The notes beneath the pieces were generated by a model. It made no database searches. It was not told the origin of the DNA and was given only the letters and a program-made list of their open reading frames with translations. A stretch of DNA of 64,000 nucleotides, taken from Streptomyces ardesiacus. GTDB taxonomy: Bacteria; Actinomycetota; Actinomycetes; Streptomycetales; Streptomycetaceae. The stretch is from contig NZ_BEWC01000001.1 of NCBI RefSeq assembly GCF_003112575.1, forward strand, positions 434,001-498,000, written 5' to 3'. A program made the position numbers and the translations under genes. Position 1 is the stretch's first letter; every line of letters starts with the position of its first letter. Below, one piece after another: positions 27,251 through 36,349 of the stretch.

Positions 27251-28431
27251 TCCCCGTCAACTCCCTTGCTGTCGAGGGACTTCGTCACGGCGGCGAGCAG
27301 GTCGTCCCAGGCCGCCTCGAACTTCGCCACGCCCTCTCGCTCCAACTGCTCCACCACCTCGTCGTACGACACGCCGAGCCGCTCCACCGCCGCGAGGTCG
27401 GCCCGGGCCTGGGCGTACCCGCCGGTGACCGTGTCGCCCCGGACCTCGCCGTGGTCGGCGGTGGCGTCCAGGGTGGCCTCCGGCATCGTGTTCACGGTGC
27501 CGGGAGCGACCAGCTCCTCCACGTACAGGGTGTCCCGGAATGCCGGGTCCTTCACCCCGGTGGAGGCCCACAGGGGACGCTGGGGGTTGGCGCCGGCCCC
27601 CGCGAGGGCGGTGAAGCGGTCGCCCGCGAAGACGTTCTCATACGCCTCGTAGGCCAGTCGCGCGTTGGCGAGGGCCGCCTTCCCGCGCAGGCCGAGCGCC
27701 TCGTCCGTGCCCAGCAGCGTCAGGCGCTTGTCGATCTCGCTGTCGACGCGGGAGACGAAGAAGGACGCGACCGAGTGGACGCCGGCCAGGTCGAGGCCGG
27801 CCGCCCGCGCCGTCTCCAGGCCGGCGAGGTAGGCGTCCATGACCTCGCGGTAGCGCTCCAGGGAGAAGATCAGCGTGACGTTGACGCTGATCCCGGCGCC
27901 GACGACCTCCGTGATCGCCGGGAGACCGGCCTTCGTCGCCGGGATCTTGATCATCACGTTGGGGCGGTCGACCAGCCAGGCGAGCTGCTTGGCCTCGGCG
28001 ACCGTGGCCCGCGTGTCGTGGGCCAGCCGCGGGTCGACCTCGATGGACACCCGGCCGTCCCGGCCGCCGGTGGCGTCGTACACCCCGCGCAGCACGTCGG
28101 CTGCGGCGCGGACGTCGGCGGTGGTCATCATGCGGACCGCCTCGTCGGCGGTGACGCCCCGGGTGGCGAGGTCGGCGAGCTGCTCCTCGTACTCTCCGCC
28201 ACTTCCGGCCGCGCTCGAGCGGGGGGACCCCGACGCCGTAGAGCCTATGGCGGCCTGGAAGATCGACGGGTTGGTGGTGACGCCGACGACGTTCTTCGTC
28301 CTGATCAGCTCGGCGAGGTTGCCGGACTCGATCCGCCGCCGCGACAGGTCGTCCAGCCAGACGGACACGCCCTGGTCGGCCAGGCGCCGCAGTGCTCCCG
28401 CGGTGGCGGTTGCTTCGGTCACAGTGATCAT
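27247..28431 (-). CDS. tal: Transaldolase
   Basis: 394 residues from ATG 28431 (GTG 28425 possible). TalB-type actinobacterial transaldolase: [30 protein letters not shown], and the Schiff-base Lys in [11 protein letters not shown] (~residue 160), [19 protein letters not shown]. Exchanges three-carbon units between sugar phosphates in the non-oxidative pentose phosphate branch. Residues ~66-77 ([12 protein letters not shown]) are an in-frame insertion encoded by a dispersed-repeat-like element; family members usually have a shorter loop there. Starts 29 bp after tkt. Confidence 0.95.
   Translation of the reverse strand: MITVTEATATAGALRRLADQGVSVWLDDLSRRRIESGNLAELIRTKNVVGVTTNPSIFQAAIGSTASGSPRSSAAGSGGEYEEQLADLATRGVTADEAVRMMTTADVRAAADVLRGVYDATGGRDGRVSIEVDPRLAHDTRATVAEAKQLAWLVDRPNVMIKIPATKAGLPAITEVVGAGISVNVTLIFSLERYREVMDAYLAGLETARAAGLDLAGVHSVASFFVSRVDSEIDKRLTLLGTDEALGLRGKAALANARLAYEAYENVFAGDRFTALAGAGANPQRPLWASTGVKDPAFRDTLYVEELVAPGTVNTMPEATLDATADHGEVRGDTVTGGYAQARADLAAVERLGVSYDEVVEQLEREGVAKFEAAWDDLLAAVTKSLDSKGVDGE
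28201..28234. repeat. Dispersed Streptomyces repeat-like element inside tal
   Basis: On the minus strand the core reads GTCCCCCCGCTCGAGCG followed by CGGCCGGAAGT. This matches a short element I recall being scattered through Streptomyces genomes, usually between genes. Here it is in frame within tal and encodes the Ser/Gly-rich loop [12 protein letters not shown]. Confidence 0.5.
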
Positions 28432-28460
28432 CTTCTCTTTCTGCTTCGCAGGGGGTGGGC

Positions 28461-30557
28461 TCAGCCGCGGGCGGCGGCCAGGGACTCCCTGGCGGCGGCG
28501 GCCACGTGCTCGGCGGTGAAGCCGAACTCGGTGAACAGGGTCTTCGCGTCGGCGGAGGCGCCGAAGTGCTCCAGCGAGACGATGCGGCCCGCGTCCCCGA
28601 CGTACCGGTGCCAGGTGAGGCCGATCCCGGCCTCCACGGCGACCCGGGCCCGCACGGACGGCGGCAGCACGCTCTCGCGGTAGGCGCGGGGCTGCTCCTC
28701 GAACCACTCCACGGACGGCATCGACACCACACGCGCGGCGGTGCCCTCGGCCTCCAGCGCCTCCCGCGCGGCCATCGCGAGCTGCACCTCGGAGCCGGTG
28801 GCGATCAGGACGACGTCCGGGGCGCCGGTGGACGCGTCGGCGAGGACGTACCCGCCGCGCGCCGCGTCCGGGTTCGGGGCGTAGGCCGGCACGCCCTGGC
28901 GGGTGAGGGCGAGGCCGTGCGGGGCCGGGTGGGTGGAGTGGCGCCTGAGGATCTCGGCCCACACGGTCGCCGTCTCGTTGGCGTCGGCCGGGCGGACCAC
29001 GTTGAGGCCGGGGATCGCGCGCAGCGAGGCCAGGTGCTCGACGGGCTGGTGGGTCGGGCCGTCCTCGCCGAGGCCGACGGAGTCGTGCGTCCACACGTAC
29101 GTCACCGGCAACTGCATCAGCGCGGACATGCGGACCGCGTTGCGCATGTAGTCGGAGAAGACCAGGAAGGTGCCGCCGTAGACGCGGGTGTTGCCGTGCA
29201 GGGCGATGCCGTTCATCCCGGCGGCCATGGAGAACTCGCGGATGCCGAAGTGCACGGTGCGGCCGTACGGGTCGGCACCGGGGAGCGGGTTGTCCGCCGG
29301 GAGGAACGAGGAGGTCTTGTCGATGGTCGTGTTGTTGGAGCCGGCCAGGTCGGCCGAGCCGCCCCACAGTTCGGGCAGCACCGGGCCGAGCGCCTGGAGG
29401 ACCTTGCCGGAGGCGGCCCGGGTGGCGACCGCCTTGCCGGTCTCGAACACCGGCAGGGAGTCCTCCCAGCCCTCGGGCAGCCGGCCGGCGACCACGCGGT
29501 CGAAGAGCGCCGCGCGCTCGGGGGCGGCGTCGCGCCAGGCGGCGATCCGCTTGTCCCAGGCGGCGTGCGCCTCGGCGCCCCGGTCCAGGGCCCGGCGGGT
29601 GTGGGCGAGGACCTCGTCGGCGACCTCGAAGGACCGCTCCGGGTCGAAGCCGAGGACGCGCTTGGTGGCGGCGACCTCGTCCGCGCCGAGGGCGGAACCG
29701 TGGGAGGCCTCGGTGTTCTGGGCGTTCGGGGCGGGCCAGGCGATGATCGTGCGCATCGCGATGATGGACGGGCGGCCGGTCTCGGCCTTCGCCGCCGTGA
29801 GCGCCGCGTGCAGCGCGTGCACGTCCACGTCGCCGCTCTCGGCGGGCTCGATGCGCTGGGTGTGCCAGCCGTAGGCCTCGTACCGCTTCAGGACGTCCTC
29901 GGAGAACGCGGTGGCGGTGTCGCCCTCGATGGAGATGTGGTTGTCGTCGTAGAGGAAGACCAGGTTGCCGAGCTTCTGGTGACCGGCCAGCGACGACGCC
30001 TCGGCGGAGACGCCCTCCTGGAGGTCGCCGTCGCTGACGATCGCCCAGATCGTGTGGTCGAAGGGGGACTCGCCCTCGGGCGCCTCCGGGTCGAACAGGC
30101 CGCGCTCGTAGCGGGCGGCCATCGCCATGCCCACCGCGTTGGCCACGCCCTGGCCCAGCGGACCGGTCGTGGTCTCGACGCCCGCCGTGTGCCCGTACTC
30201 GGGGTGGCCCGGCGTCCTGGAGCCGTGCGTGCGGAAGGCCTTGAGGTCCTCCAGCTCCACCTCGTACCCGGCGAGGAAGAGCTGGGTGTAGAGGGTCAGC
30301 GAGGTGTGGCCGGGGGAGAGGACGAAGCGGTCACGGCCGGTCCACTCGGGATCGGCGGGGTCGTGACGCATCACCTTCTGAAAGATCGTGTACGCGGCCG
30401 GGGCGAGCGCCATGGCCGTCCCCGGGTGACCGTTGCCCACCTTCTGCACGGCGTCGGCCGCGAGGATCCGGGCGGTGTCGACGGCACGCCGGTCCAGTTC
30501 GGTCCATTCGAAGCGGTCCGCGCTGTCCACCGTCTGCTTGCTCGCCTGCGTGCTCAT
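28461..30557 (-). CDS. tkt: Transketolase
   Basis: 698 residues from ATG 30557; in-frame TTG 30563 is nearer the GAGGA ribosome site and may be used. Complete thiamin-diphosphate enzyme: [14 protein letters not shown] at the N-terminus, the TPP motif [21 protein letters not shown] ending in D-D-N-H-I-S-I-E-G, and the second domain with [20 protein letters not shown]. Transfers two-carbon ketol units. First gene of the tkt-tal-zwf-opcA-pgi-gnd operon, so its promoter region (30558-30714) controls the whole set. Confidence 0.97.
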   Translation of the reverse strand: MSTQASKQTVDSADRFEWTELDRRAVDTARILAADAVQKVGNGHPGTAMALAPAAYTIFQKVMRHDPADPEWTGRDRFVLSPGHTSLTLYTQLFLAGYEVELEDLKAFRTHGSRTPGHPEYGHTAGVETTTGPLGQGVANAVGMAMAARYERGLFDPEAPEGESPFDHTIWAIVSDGDLQEGVSAEASSLAGHQKLGNLVFLYDDNHISIEGDTATAFSEDVLKRYEAYGWHTQRIEPAESGDVDVHALHAALTAAKAETGRPSIIAMRTIIAWPAPNAQNTEASHGSALGADEVAATKRVLGFDPERSFEVADEVLAHTRRALDRGAEAHAAWDKRIAAWRDAAPERAALFDRVVAGRLPEGWEDSLPVFETGKAVATRAASGKVLQALGPVLPELWGGSADLAGSNNTTIDKTSSFLPADNPLPGADPYGRTVHFGIREFSMAAGMNGIALHGNTRVYGGTFLVFSDYMRNAVRMSALMQLPVTYVWTHDSVGLGEDGPTHQPVEHLASLRAIPGLNVVRPADANETATVWAEILRRHSTHPAPHGLALTRQGVPAYAPNPDAARGGYVLADASTGAPDVVLIATGSEVQLAMAAREALEAEGTAARVVSMPSVEWFEEQPRAYRESVLPPSVRARVAVEAGIGLTWHRYVGDAGRIVSLEHFGASADAKTLFTEFGFTAEHVAAAARESLAAARG

Positions 30558-30605
30558 CTTCAAGAAATCCTCGATCGGAGCGGAGTGGCTGGTCTGACGT
30601 GTTCA

Positions 30606-30635
30606 AATCTAAAAGTCTGACTTTTTGGAGTGAAG
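30606..30635 (-). promoter_or_regulatory. Candidate tkt-operon promoter containing a palindromic operator
   Basis: On the minus strand, CTTCAC (30635-30630) and TAGATT (30611-30606) are separated by 18 bp. The spacer contains the perfect palindrome AAAAGTC-T-GACTTTT (30611-30625), strikingly AT-rich here. A regulator bound there would block RNA polymerase. The adjacent divergent AraC-family gene is a candidate regulator, though AraC proteins more often bind direct repeats. Confidence 0.5.
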
Positions 30636-30714
30636 GTCGTGGTGTGCCAGCCTGTGGTGAAACTGGGACACGCCCCGGCCACGGGGCGCACGGGCGGGAC
30701 GGCGCGAGAAGGAC

Positions 30715-31641
30715 ATGGCGGACGAACACCACCAAGACGGCGAGGGCGGCCGGGGTGCCGACGGAGGAAGCGGCGAGGGCATCAGGACGTTCCCCTTCCC
30801 GGTCGATCTCAGCCTCCTCGGTGTCGGCATGCAGGTCGGGCCCATGGGTGCCGGCCGCACGTGGCACGCGCACGCCCCGCTGCACCGCGTGCACCGCATC
30901 GACTTCCACACCGTCATGCTCTTCACCGGCGGTCCGGTCCGTCACATGATCGACTTCGCCGAGTACGAGGCGTCGGCCGGCGATCTGCTGTGGATCCGTC
31001 CCGGACAGGTCCACCGCTTCGCGCCCGAGGGCGAGTACCGCGGAACGGTGCTCACCATGCAGCCCGGATTCCTGCCCCGCGCCACCGTGGAGGCCACCGG
31101 CCTCTACCGCTACGACCTGCCGCCCCTGCTCCACCCCGACGAGGCCCGCCTCGCCGGACTGACGGCGGCACTCGGCCAACTGCGGCGCGAGTACGAGGAC
31201 GCGACCACCCTGCCGCTGAGCCTGCACACCGCCGTGCTGCGCCACACGCTCTCCGCGTTCCTGCTGCGCCTGGCACACCTGGCGGCCGGCTCGGCGCGGG
31301 AGGGGCGCACGGACGCGCCGGGGGACAGCACCTTCACCCTCTTCCGGGACGCCGTCGAGCGGGGCTTCGCCACCAACCACAGCGTCAGCGCCTACGCCGA
31401 CGCGCTCGGTTACTCCCGCCGCACCCTCGTGCGCGCCGTGCGGGCCGCCACCGGCGAGACGCCCAAGGGGTTCATCGACAAGCGGGTCGTCCTGGAGGCC
31501 AAACGGCTCCTCGCCCACACCGACCTGCCGATCGGCCGGGTCGGCGCCGCGGTCGGCTTCCCGGACGCCGCGAACTTCTCCAAGTTCTTCCAGCAGCACA
31601 CCGACCAGACACCGGCGGCCTTCCGCGCGGAGCTGCGCTGA
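30715..31641 (+). CDS. AraC-family transcriptional regulator
   Basis: 308 residues from ATG 30715 (GAGAAGGA upstream). N-terminal cupin-like effector domain: residues ~65-120 contain FHTVMLFTGGP, HMIDFAEYEASAGDLLWIRPGQVHRF, typical of AraC sugar sensors. C-terminal double HTH domain: SAYADALGYSRRTLVRAVRAATGETPKGFIDKR, then IGRVGAAVGFPDAANFSKFFQQH. Divergent from the pentose phosphate operon and therefore a candidate regulator of it or of itself; effector unknown. Confidence 0.92.
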   Translation: MADEHHQDGEGGRGADGGSGEGIRTFPFPVDLSLLGVGMQVGPMGAGRTWHAHAPLHRVHRIDFHTVMLFTGGPVRHMIDFAEYEASAGDLLWIRPGQVHRFAPEGEYRGTVLTMQPGFLPRATVEATGLYRYDLPPLLHPDEARLAGLTAALGQLRREYEDATTLPLSLHTAVLRHTLSAFLLRLAHLAAGSAREGRTDAPGDSTFTLFRDAVERGFATNHSVSAYADALGYSRRTLVRAVRAATGETPKGFIDKRVVLEAKRLLAHTDLPIGRVGAAVGFPDAANFSKFFQQHTDQTPAAFRAELR

Positions 31642-31730
31642 AGGCCGCCCCGCGCGACGAAGGGCCCCAGGTGCGGGGAGCCGCAGGCACGACGACGGCC
31701 CCCCACGGTGCGTGGAGCCGCACGCACGAC

Positions 31731-31761
31731 GAAGGGGCTCCACGCCGGGTGGAGCCCCTTC
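31731..31761. terminator. Bidirectional hairpin terminator
   Basis: Perfect 13-bp stem GAAGGGGCTCCAC / GTGGAGCCCCTTC with a 5-nt loop, between the convergent AraC and laminarinase genes. Just before it are two imperfect ~38-bp copies of a GACGA(A/C)GG..GGAGCCGCA unit (about 31650-31730), which may be older copies of the same terminator. Confidence 0.85.
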
Positions 31762-31788
31762 GCCCTCCTGCGGGGGGTTGTTCGCGGC

Positions 31789-33189
31789 TCAGTGGCCGAA
31801 GCCGAACCAGTTCACGTTCACGAAGTCGGCGCCCTGGCCGCTGGTGAAGGTCAGGTAGACGTCATGGGTGCCGGTCACCGAGGAGATGTTCGCCGGGATC
31901 GTGCGCCACGACTGCCAGCCGCCCGTGTTGCCCACGGCGAAGCTGCCGATCGGCGTGCTGGTACGGCTGTCCAGGCGCACCTCGACCAGGCCGCTGACCC
32001 CGGCGGCCGCACCGCTGGCCACCCGGGCCTTGAACTGGGTGGCGGGACTCGAACCGAACTTGACGCCCTTGTACTGCGCCCAGTCGCCGTTGGCGAGGGC
32101 GCCGAGGTTGCGGCCGCCGCCCGAGTCGGAGGTGGACTCGGTCAGGGTGCCGGACTGGGCGTCGTACGACTCGGCCTCGATGGTGCCGTACGCGTCGCGG
32201 TCACCGCCGGTCGGCGGCGGCGTGGTACCGCTCCCACCGGCCGACAGCACCTGGACGTAGTCCACGAGCATGGAGTGGCCGGGCTGGGTGCCGCCGTCCG
32301 GGCCGCCGCCGAAGGCGTCCGGGAAGCCGCCGCCCATCGCCACGTTGAGGATGACGAAGTACCCGTGGTTGGTGGCGTTCGCCCACGTCGTCGCGTCCAC
32401 CTGGTTGGCGCGGACGGTGTGGAAGGTGGTGCCGTCGACGGAGAAGCGCATCTCCTCGACGCTCGTCGAGCGGTCCCACTCCACCCGGTAGGTGTGGAAG
32501 CCGGCCTGGCAGGTGGTGCCGGGGCAGGGGGCGTTGCCGCCGATGCCGCTGGTCTCGTTGCACGGGCCGCCGGGCGAGGTGCCGCAGTGCAGCGTGGACC
32601 AGACGGTGTTGAGGCCCTGGGTGTTCTCCATGATGTCGATCTCGCCGACGCCGGGCCAGTTCCAGTAGTTGCCCCGGTAGGGCGCGCCGAGCATCCAGAA
32701 CGCCGGCCAGTAGCCCTTGGCCGCGGCCCCGGTGACGTTCGGGACCTGGATGCGGGCCTCCACGCGCAGCTTGCCGCCGGCCGGGGGTGCGAAGTCGGCG
32801 CGCTTGGTCTCGATGCGGCCCGAGGTCCAGTTGCCGGCGCCGTCGCGCTGCGGGGTGATGCGCAGGTTGCCGCTGCCGTCCAGCGAGACGTTGCTCGGGG
32901 AGGAGGTCATCGTCTCGATCTCGCCGGTGCCCCAGTTGGCGGGGCCGCCGGGGTACGAGGTGCCGGTGTCGTACTGCCAGTTGGCCGTGTTGACGCCGGA
33001 GCCGGCCGCGCCGTCGAAGTCGTCGGCGAAGACCTGCGTCCAGCCGGACGGGGGCGGGGGCGCGGCGGCGCCCGCCGACGGTCCCGTCACGGCCGTCGCC
33101 GCCGCGGCGAGGCCGAGCGTGCCGACGACGGCCACCAGTGCCCGGCGCAGCGGCCGGCGTCTGGGCGGGTTGCCGGATGTCTGACTCAT
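31789..33189 (-). CDS. Secreted GH16 endo-beta-1,3-glucanase (laminarinase) with C-terminal CBM6-like domain
   Basis: 466 residues. The signal peptide has a twin-arginine-like stretch (RRRPLRRALVAVVGTLGL) ending near AGAAA. The GH16 domain (residues ~48-315) has catalytic E-I-D-I-M-E with nucleophile and acid/base Glu at about 178 and 183, plus the conserved YWPAFWMLG and GYFVILNVAMGG. A Thr/Pro/Gly linker leads to a carbohydrate-binding module (~330-466: TIEAESYDAQSG, WQSWRTI, VNVNWFGF). It degrades fungal or algal beta-1,3-glucan outside the cell. The palindromic operator at 33263 lies 74 bp upstream of its start. Confidence 0.94.
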   Translation of the reverse strand: MSQTSGNPPRRRPLRRALVAVVGTLGLAAAATAVTGPSAGAAAPPPPSGWTQVFADDFDGAAGSGVNTANWQYDTGTSYPGGPANWGTGEIETMTSSPSNVSLDGSGNLRITPQRDGAGNWTSGRIETKRADFAPPAGGKLRVEARIQVPNVTGAAAKGYWPAFWMLGAPYRGNYWNWPGVGEIDIMENTQGLNTVWSTLHCGTSPGGPCNETSGIGGNAPCPGTTCQAGFHTYRVEWDRSTSVEEMRFSVDGTTFHTVRANQVDATTWANATNHGYFVILNVAMGGGFPDAFGGGPDGGTQPGHSMLVDYVQVLSAGGSGTTPPPTGGDRDAYGTIEAESYDAQSGTLTESTSDSGGGRNLGALANGDWAQYKGVKFGSSPATQFKARVASGAAAGVSGLVEVRLDSRTSTPIGSFAVGNTGGWQSWRTIPANISSVTGTHDVYLTFTSGQGADFVNVNWFGFGH

Positions 33190-33262
33190 GTGGGGGTCGC
33201 CTCTCGGTGCGGGGGTGGGAAGCGGTGCGCCCGAGCGCGCTCCGGGGAGGAGGAGCTGATGA

Positions 33263-33276
33263 TGAGAGCGCTCTCA
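33263..33276. promoter_or_regulatory. LacI-family-type operator TGAGAGCGCTCTCA
   Basis: Perfect 14-bp palindrome in the intergenic region of the divergent GH16 and GH4 genes. It shares the GAGCGCTC core with the CebR/LacI-type operators (TGGGAGCGCTCCCA) found ahead of Streptomyces glycosidase genes. Sugar-responsive repression of the laminarinase, and perhaps GH4, is inferred. Confidence 0.75.
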
Positions 33277-33389
33277 GAGTGCCGCCAATGTGCTCCCGGT
33301 CCTCGTCGCCGTCAAGAGGTGAAGCCGAGAAAGTCCTTGCCGCGCAGGGGAGTTCAGCCCGTGAAGGTCGCGAACGTCACGAAAGTGCC

Positions 33390-33530
33390 GCACGGGCGGA
33401 CGGGGGGACGGGCGCACGGGCGGACGGGACGTCGGAGCCCCGGCGGGCCGGGGGCGCCGACGTGCCGCCCCGGGCACGGGCACCCGGCCGTGCCATGATC
33501 GGCGCCAGGCGCGCCAGGCGCGCCAGGCGC
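33390..33530. repeat. Short direct and tandem repeats in the GH16/GH4 intergenic region
   Basis: A 15-bp repeat GCACGGGCGGACGGG occurs at 33390-33404 and 33414-33428, and GCGCCAGGC occurs three times in tandem at about 33502-33528. The 386-bp intergenic region (33190-33575) otherwise holds only the operator and presumed divergent promoters; no gene seen. Confidence 0.6.
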
Positions 33531-33575
33531 AGGCACGGCACGGGCACGGCTCGGTGACGGAAGGATGCGGACGAC

Positions 33576-34913
33576 GTGAGGCTGACGATGCTGGGCGGCG
33601 GCGGGTTCCGGGTGCCGCTCGTGTACGGGGCACTGCTCGGGGACCGCGCCGAGGGGCGCGTGACCGAGGTCGTCCTGCACGACACCGACGCGGCCCGACT
33701 GGCGGCGGTGACCAGGGTGCTGGCGGAGCAGGCGGCCGACGTGCCCGACGCGCCGGCGGTGACCGCGACGACCGACCTCGACGAGGCGCTGCGCGGCGCC
33801 GACTTCGTGTTCTCCGCGATCCGCGTCGGCGGTCTGCAGGGCCGGGCCGACGACGAACGGGTGGCGCTCGCCGAGGGCGTCCTCGGCCAGGAGACGGTCG
33901 GCGCGGGCGGCATCGCGTACGGGCTGCGGACCGTCCCGGTCGCCGTCGACATCGCCCGCCGGGTGGCCCGGCTGGCGCCGGACGCCTGGGTCATCAACTT
34001 CACCAACCCGGCCGGGCTGGTCACCGAGGCCATGTCCCGGCACCTGGGCGACCGGGTCGTCGGCATCTGCGACTCGCCGGTCGGCCTCGGCCGCCGCGTC
34101 GCCCGCGTGCTGGGCGCCGACCCGGGCCGCGCCTTCGTCGACTACGTCGGCCTCAACCACCTGGGCTGGCTGCGCGGGCTGCGCGTCGAGGGGCGCGACG
34201 AACTCCCGCGGCTGCTCGCCGACCCGGACCTGCTCGGTTCCTTCGAGGAGGGCCGGCTCTTCGGCCCGGAGTGGCTGCGCTCCCTCGGCGCGATCCCCAA
34301 CGAGTACCTGCACTACTACTACTTCAACCGGGAGACCGTCCGCGCCTACCAGGAGGCCGAACTCACCCGCGGCGCCTTCCTGCGCGACCAGCAGGCCCGC
34401 TTCTACGACGAGATGCGCCGCCCCGACGCCCCGGCGCTGGCCACCTGGGACCGCACCCGTGCCGAACGCGAGGCCACCTACATGGCCGAGAACCGCGAGA
34501 CGGCGGGCGCGGGCGAGCGCGAGGCCGAGGACCTGTCCGGCGGCTACGAGCAGGTGGCGCTGGCGCTGATGCGCGCCGTCGCCCGCGACGAACGCACCAC
34601 CCTCATCCTCAACGTCCGCAACCGCGGCACGCTCTCCGTCCTCGACGGCGACGCGGTGATCGAGGTCCCCTGCCTGGTCGACGCCAACGGCGCCCACCCG
34701 ATGGCGGTCGACCCGCTGCCGGACCACGCCACCGGCCTGGTCTGCGCGGTCAAGGCCGTCGAGCGCGACGTCCTGACCGCGGCCGGGACCGGCTCCCGCG
34801 CGGCGGCGGTACGGGCCTTCGCCCTGCACCCCCTCGTCGACTCGGTGGACGTCGCCCGCCGCCTGGTCGACGGCTACCGGGCGGTGCACCCGGGGCTGGC
34901 CTACCTCAGGTGA
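33576..34913 (+). CDS. Glycoside hydrolase family 4 (6-phospho-beta-glucosidase-like)
   Basis: 445 residues from GTG 33576. GH4 enzymes use NAD and a divalent metal. The NAD loop LGGGGFRVP starts at residue 6, and the metal ligands appear as G-I-C-D-S-P (Cys ~164) and L-N-H-L-G-W (His ~193). I-N-F-T-N-P-A-G and PNEYLHYYYF are also conserved. Expected to cleave a (phospho)beta-glucoside inside the cell, plausibly the oligosaccharides released by the divergent laminarinase. Overlaps the convergent ATP-grasp gene by 8 bp at its 3' end. Exact substrate is uncertain because no PTS genes are nearby. Confidence 0.92.
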   Translation: MRLTMLGGGGFRVPLVYGALLGDRAEGRVTEVVLHDTDAARLAAVTRVLAEQAADVPDAPAVTATTDLDEALRGADFVFSAIRVGGLQGRADDERVALAEGVLGQETVGAGGIAYGLRTVPVAVDIARRVARLAPDAWVINFTNPAGLVTEAMSRHLGDRVVGICDSPVGLGRRVARVLGADPGRAFVDYVGLNHLGWLRGLRVEGRDELPRLLADPDLLGSFEEGRLFGPEWLRSLGAIPNEYLHYYYFNRETVRAYQEAELTRGAFLRDQQARFYDEMRRPDAPALATWDRTRAEREATYMAENRETAGAGEREAEDLSGGYEQVALALMRAVARDERTTLILNVRNRGTLSVLDGDAVIEVPCLVDANGAHPMAVDPLPDHATGLVCAVKAVERDVLTAAGTGSRAAAVRAFALHPLVDSVDVARRLVDGYRAVHPGLAYLR

Positions 34914-36042
34914 GGCCCGCCGGCGCGGAGGTCGCCGGGGCCTGGGCGGTGGCCGCCGGCCGTGCCGGTTCCGGCGACGGCACGGGCGCCGGGAGGTCCG
35001 GGAGGCGGTGGGGCAGGGACGGCGGGAGCAGGGGGCGCGGTCCGGACACCACCGCGTAGTCCTGGCCCAGGAACGGCGGCTCCAGCTCACCCGGGTCGTC
35101 CCCGAGGGCCAGCCGCACCGCAGCCCACGGCACGTTGAGGCCGCACAGCGCCAACTGGTGCAGCCCGCCGGCCGGGCGGGTGTTGACGTCCATCAGGACC
35201 GGCCGGTCGCCGTACATCCGGAACTGCACGTTGGACAGGTGGTGCAGCCCGAACGCCTCCGCGATGAGCCGTGCCGGGGCCAGCCACCGTTCGTGCAGGG
35301 TGAACCCCCGGCGGCGGCCGTTCTTCGTGCGGCCCACGGCCAGCCGGACCCGGTTGTCGGGCCCCGTGAGGCAGTCCACCGAGACCTCCGGCTGCTCCAG
35401 GCGCGGCATCACCAGCCAGTCCACGGGCTCCTCGGCCGCCCGCAGCGCCTGGAGGACCAGGGGCAGCGGCACCGACGGGCTCGGGAAGCCGTTGAGGTGC
35501 GCGAGCGAGAAGGGGTCCCGCGTGACCATCCGGAAGCCCACGCCGCCCGCGCCGGACGCCGGTTTGAAGCATGCTCGGTGGCCGCCGGCCTCCAACTCCT
35601 CCACGGCGAGGACGAGTTCCTCCGCGGTGCGCACCCGCCACCACGGCGGCACCGGCACGCCGATCGCCCGCACCGCCTCGTAGGCCGTCACCTTGTCGCC
35701 GAACAGGGCCACCGCCTCCGGCGAGGGGGCCAGCAGAGCCGTACCGGCCGCCTCGAACTCGGCACGGTGCGCCACGATCGCCGCCTGGTGCAGCCGGGGC
35801 ACGAACACGTCGATGCCGCGCCGTGCGCACTGCGCCAGGGCGAACTCGACGTAACCGGCCGGGGAGAGCCCCTCGGGTTCCAGGTCGGCGGTGTCCGCGG
35901 CGGCCAGTACGGGGGAGTCCGGGTCGCCGTGCGTGGCGTGGATCTCGACGGCCCGGTCGGCGGGATTTCTCCGCAACTGGTCCATGAAGAAGACGTTCTC
36001 CGCGTACGTGCGGTTGAGCCAGACGCGTACGGGAGAAGCCAT
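34906..36042 (-). CDS. ATP-grasp domain protein (carbamoyl-phosphate-synthase-like ligase)
   Basis: 378 residues from ATG 36042, eight bases after GGAAGG. The N-terminal domain begins VRVWLNRTYAENVFFMDQLR. The ATP-grasp fold is seen in GDKVTAYEAVRAIGVPVPPWW, the ATP-binding strand HRACFKPASGAGGVGFRMV, and the metal-binding end VLMDVNTRPAGGLHQLALCG. It probably ligates a carboxylate to an amine or thiol at the cost of ATP. The C-terminal ~45 residues are Pro/Ala-rich. Substrate unknown; it is not coupled to neighbours. Confidence 0.82.
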   Translation of the reverse strand: MASPVRVWLNRTYAENVFFMDQLRRNPADRAVEIHATHGDPDSPVLAAADTADLEPEGLSPAGYVEFALAQCARRGIDVFVPRLHQAAIVAHRAEFEAAGTALLAPSPEAVALFGDKVTAYEAVRAIGVPVPPWWRVRTAEELVLAVEELEAGGHRACFKPASGAGGVGFRMVTRDPFSLAHLNGFPSPSVPLPLVLQALRAAEEPVDWLVMPRLEQPEVSVDCLTGPDNRVRLAVGRTKNGRRRGFTLHERWLAPARLIAEAFGLHHLSNVQFRMYGDRPVLMDVNTRPAGGLHQLALCGLNVPWAAVRLALGDDPGELEPPFLGQDYAVVSGPRPLLPPSLPHRLPDLPAPVPSPEPARPAATAQAPATSAPAGLT

Positions 36043-36349
36043 GCAAGCCGCCTTCCAAGGGTTCGCGGGCAGGGCGGAGCGGGCCGTGCCCGGCCAGGGG
36101 TTCGAAAGGGACACCGAGCCGCTCTGCGCGAGGAATGGGGCGTGGCGGTGGTGTTGGGGCGATCATAGGGGTACGCGCGGCCCGGAGCGCAACGCGCTTC
36201 ACACGGATGCCTCGGCCCGGCCGCACACCGGCTCGCGGGGCCCGACGGGGCGGACGCCGCCGGTGCACCTTGTGACCGGGGCGGCGATGTGATCTCGTGG
36301 CGCAGGACGCGCCGGAGGCGCCGGACGCGTCGGCGGGGGAGGGTGGGGG
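36043..36349. other. Divergent intergenic region (307 bp)
   Basis: Between the ATP-grasp and phosphoesterase starts. No ORF with coding character, strong hairpin or clear operator seen; a GGGGGAGGGTGGGGG purine tract forms the ribosome site for the phosphoesterase. Confidence 0.5.
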
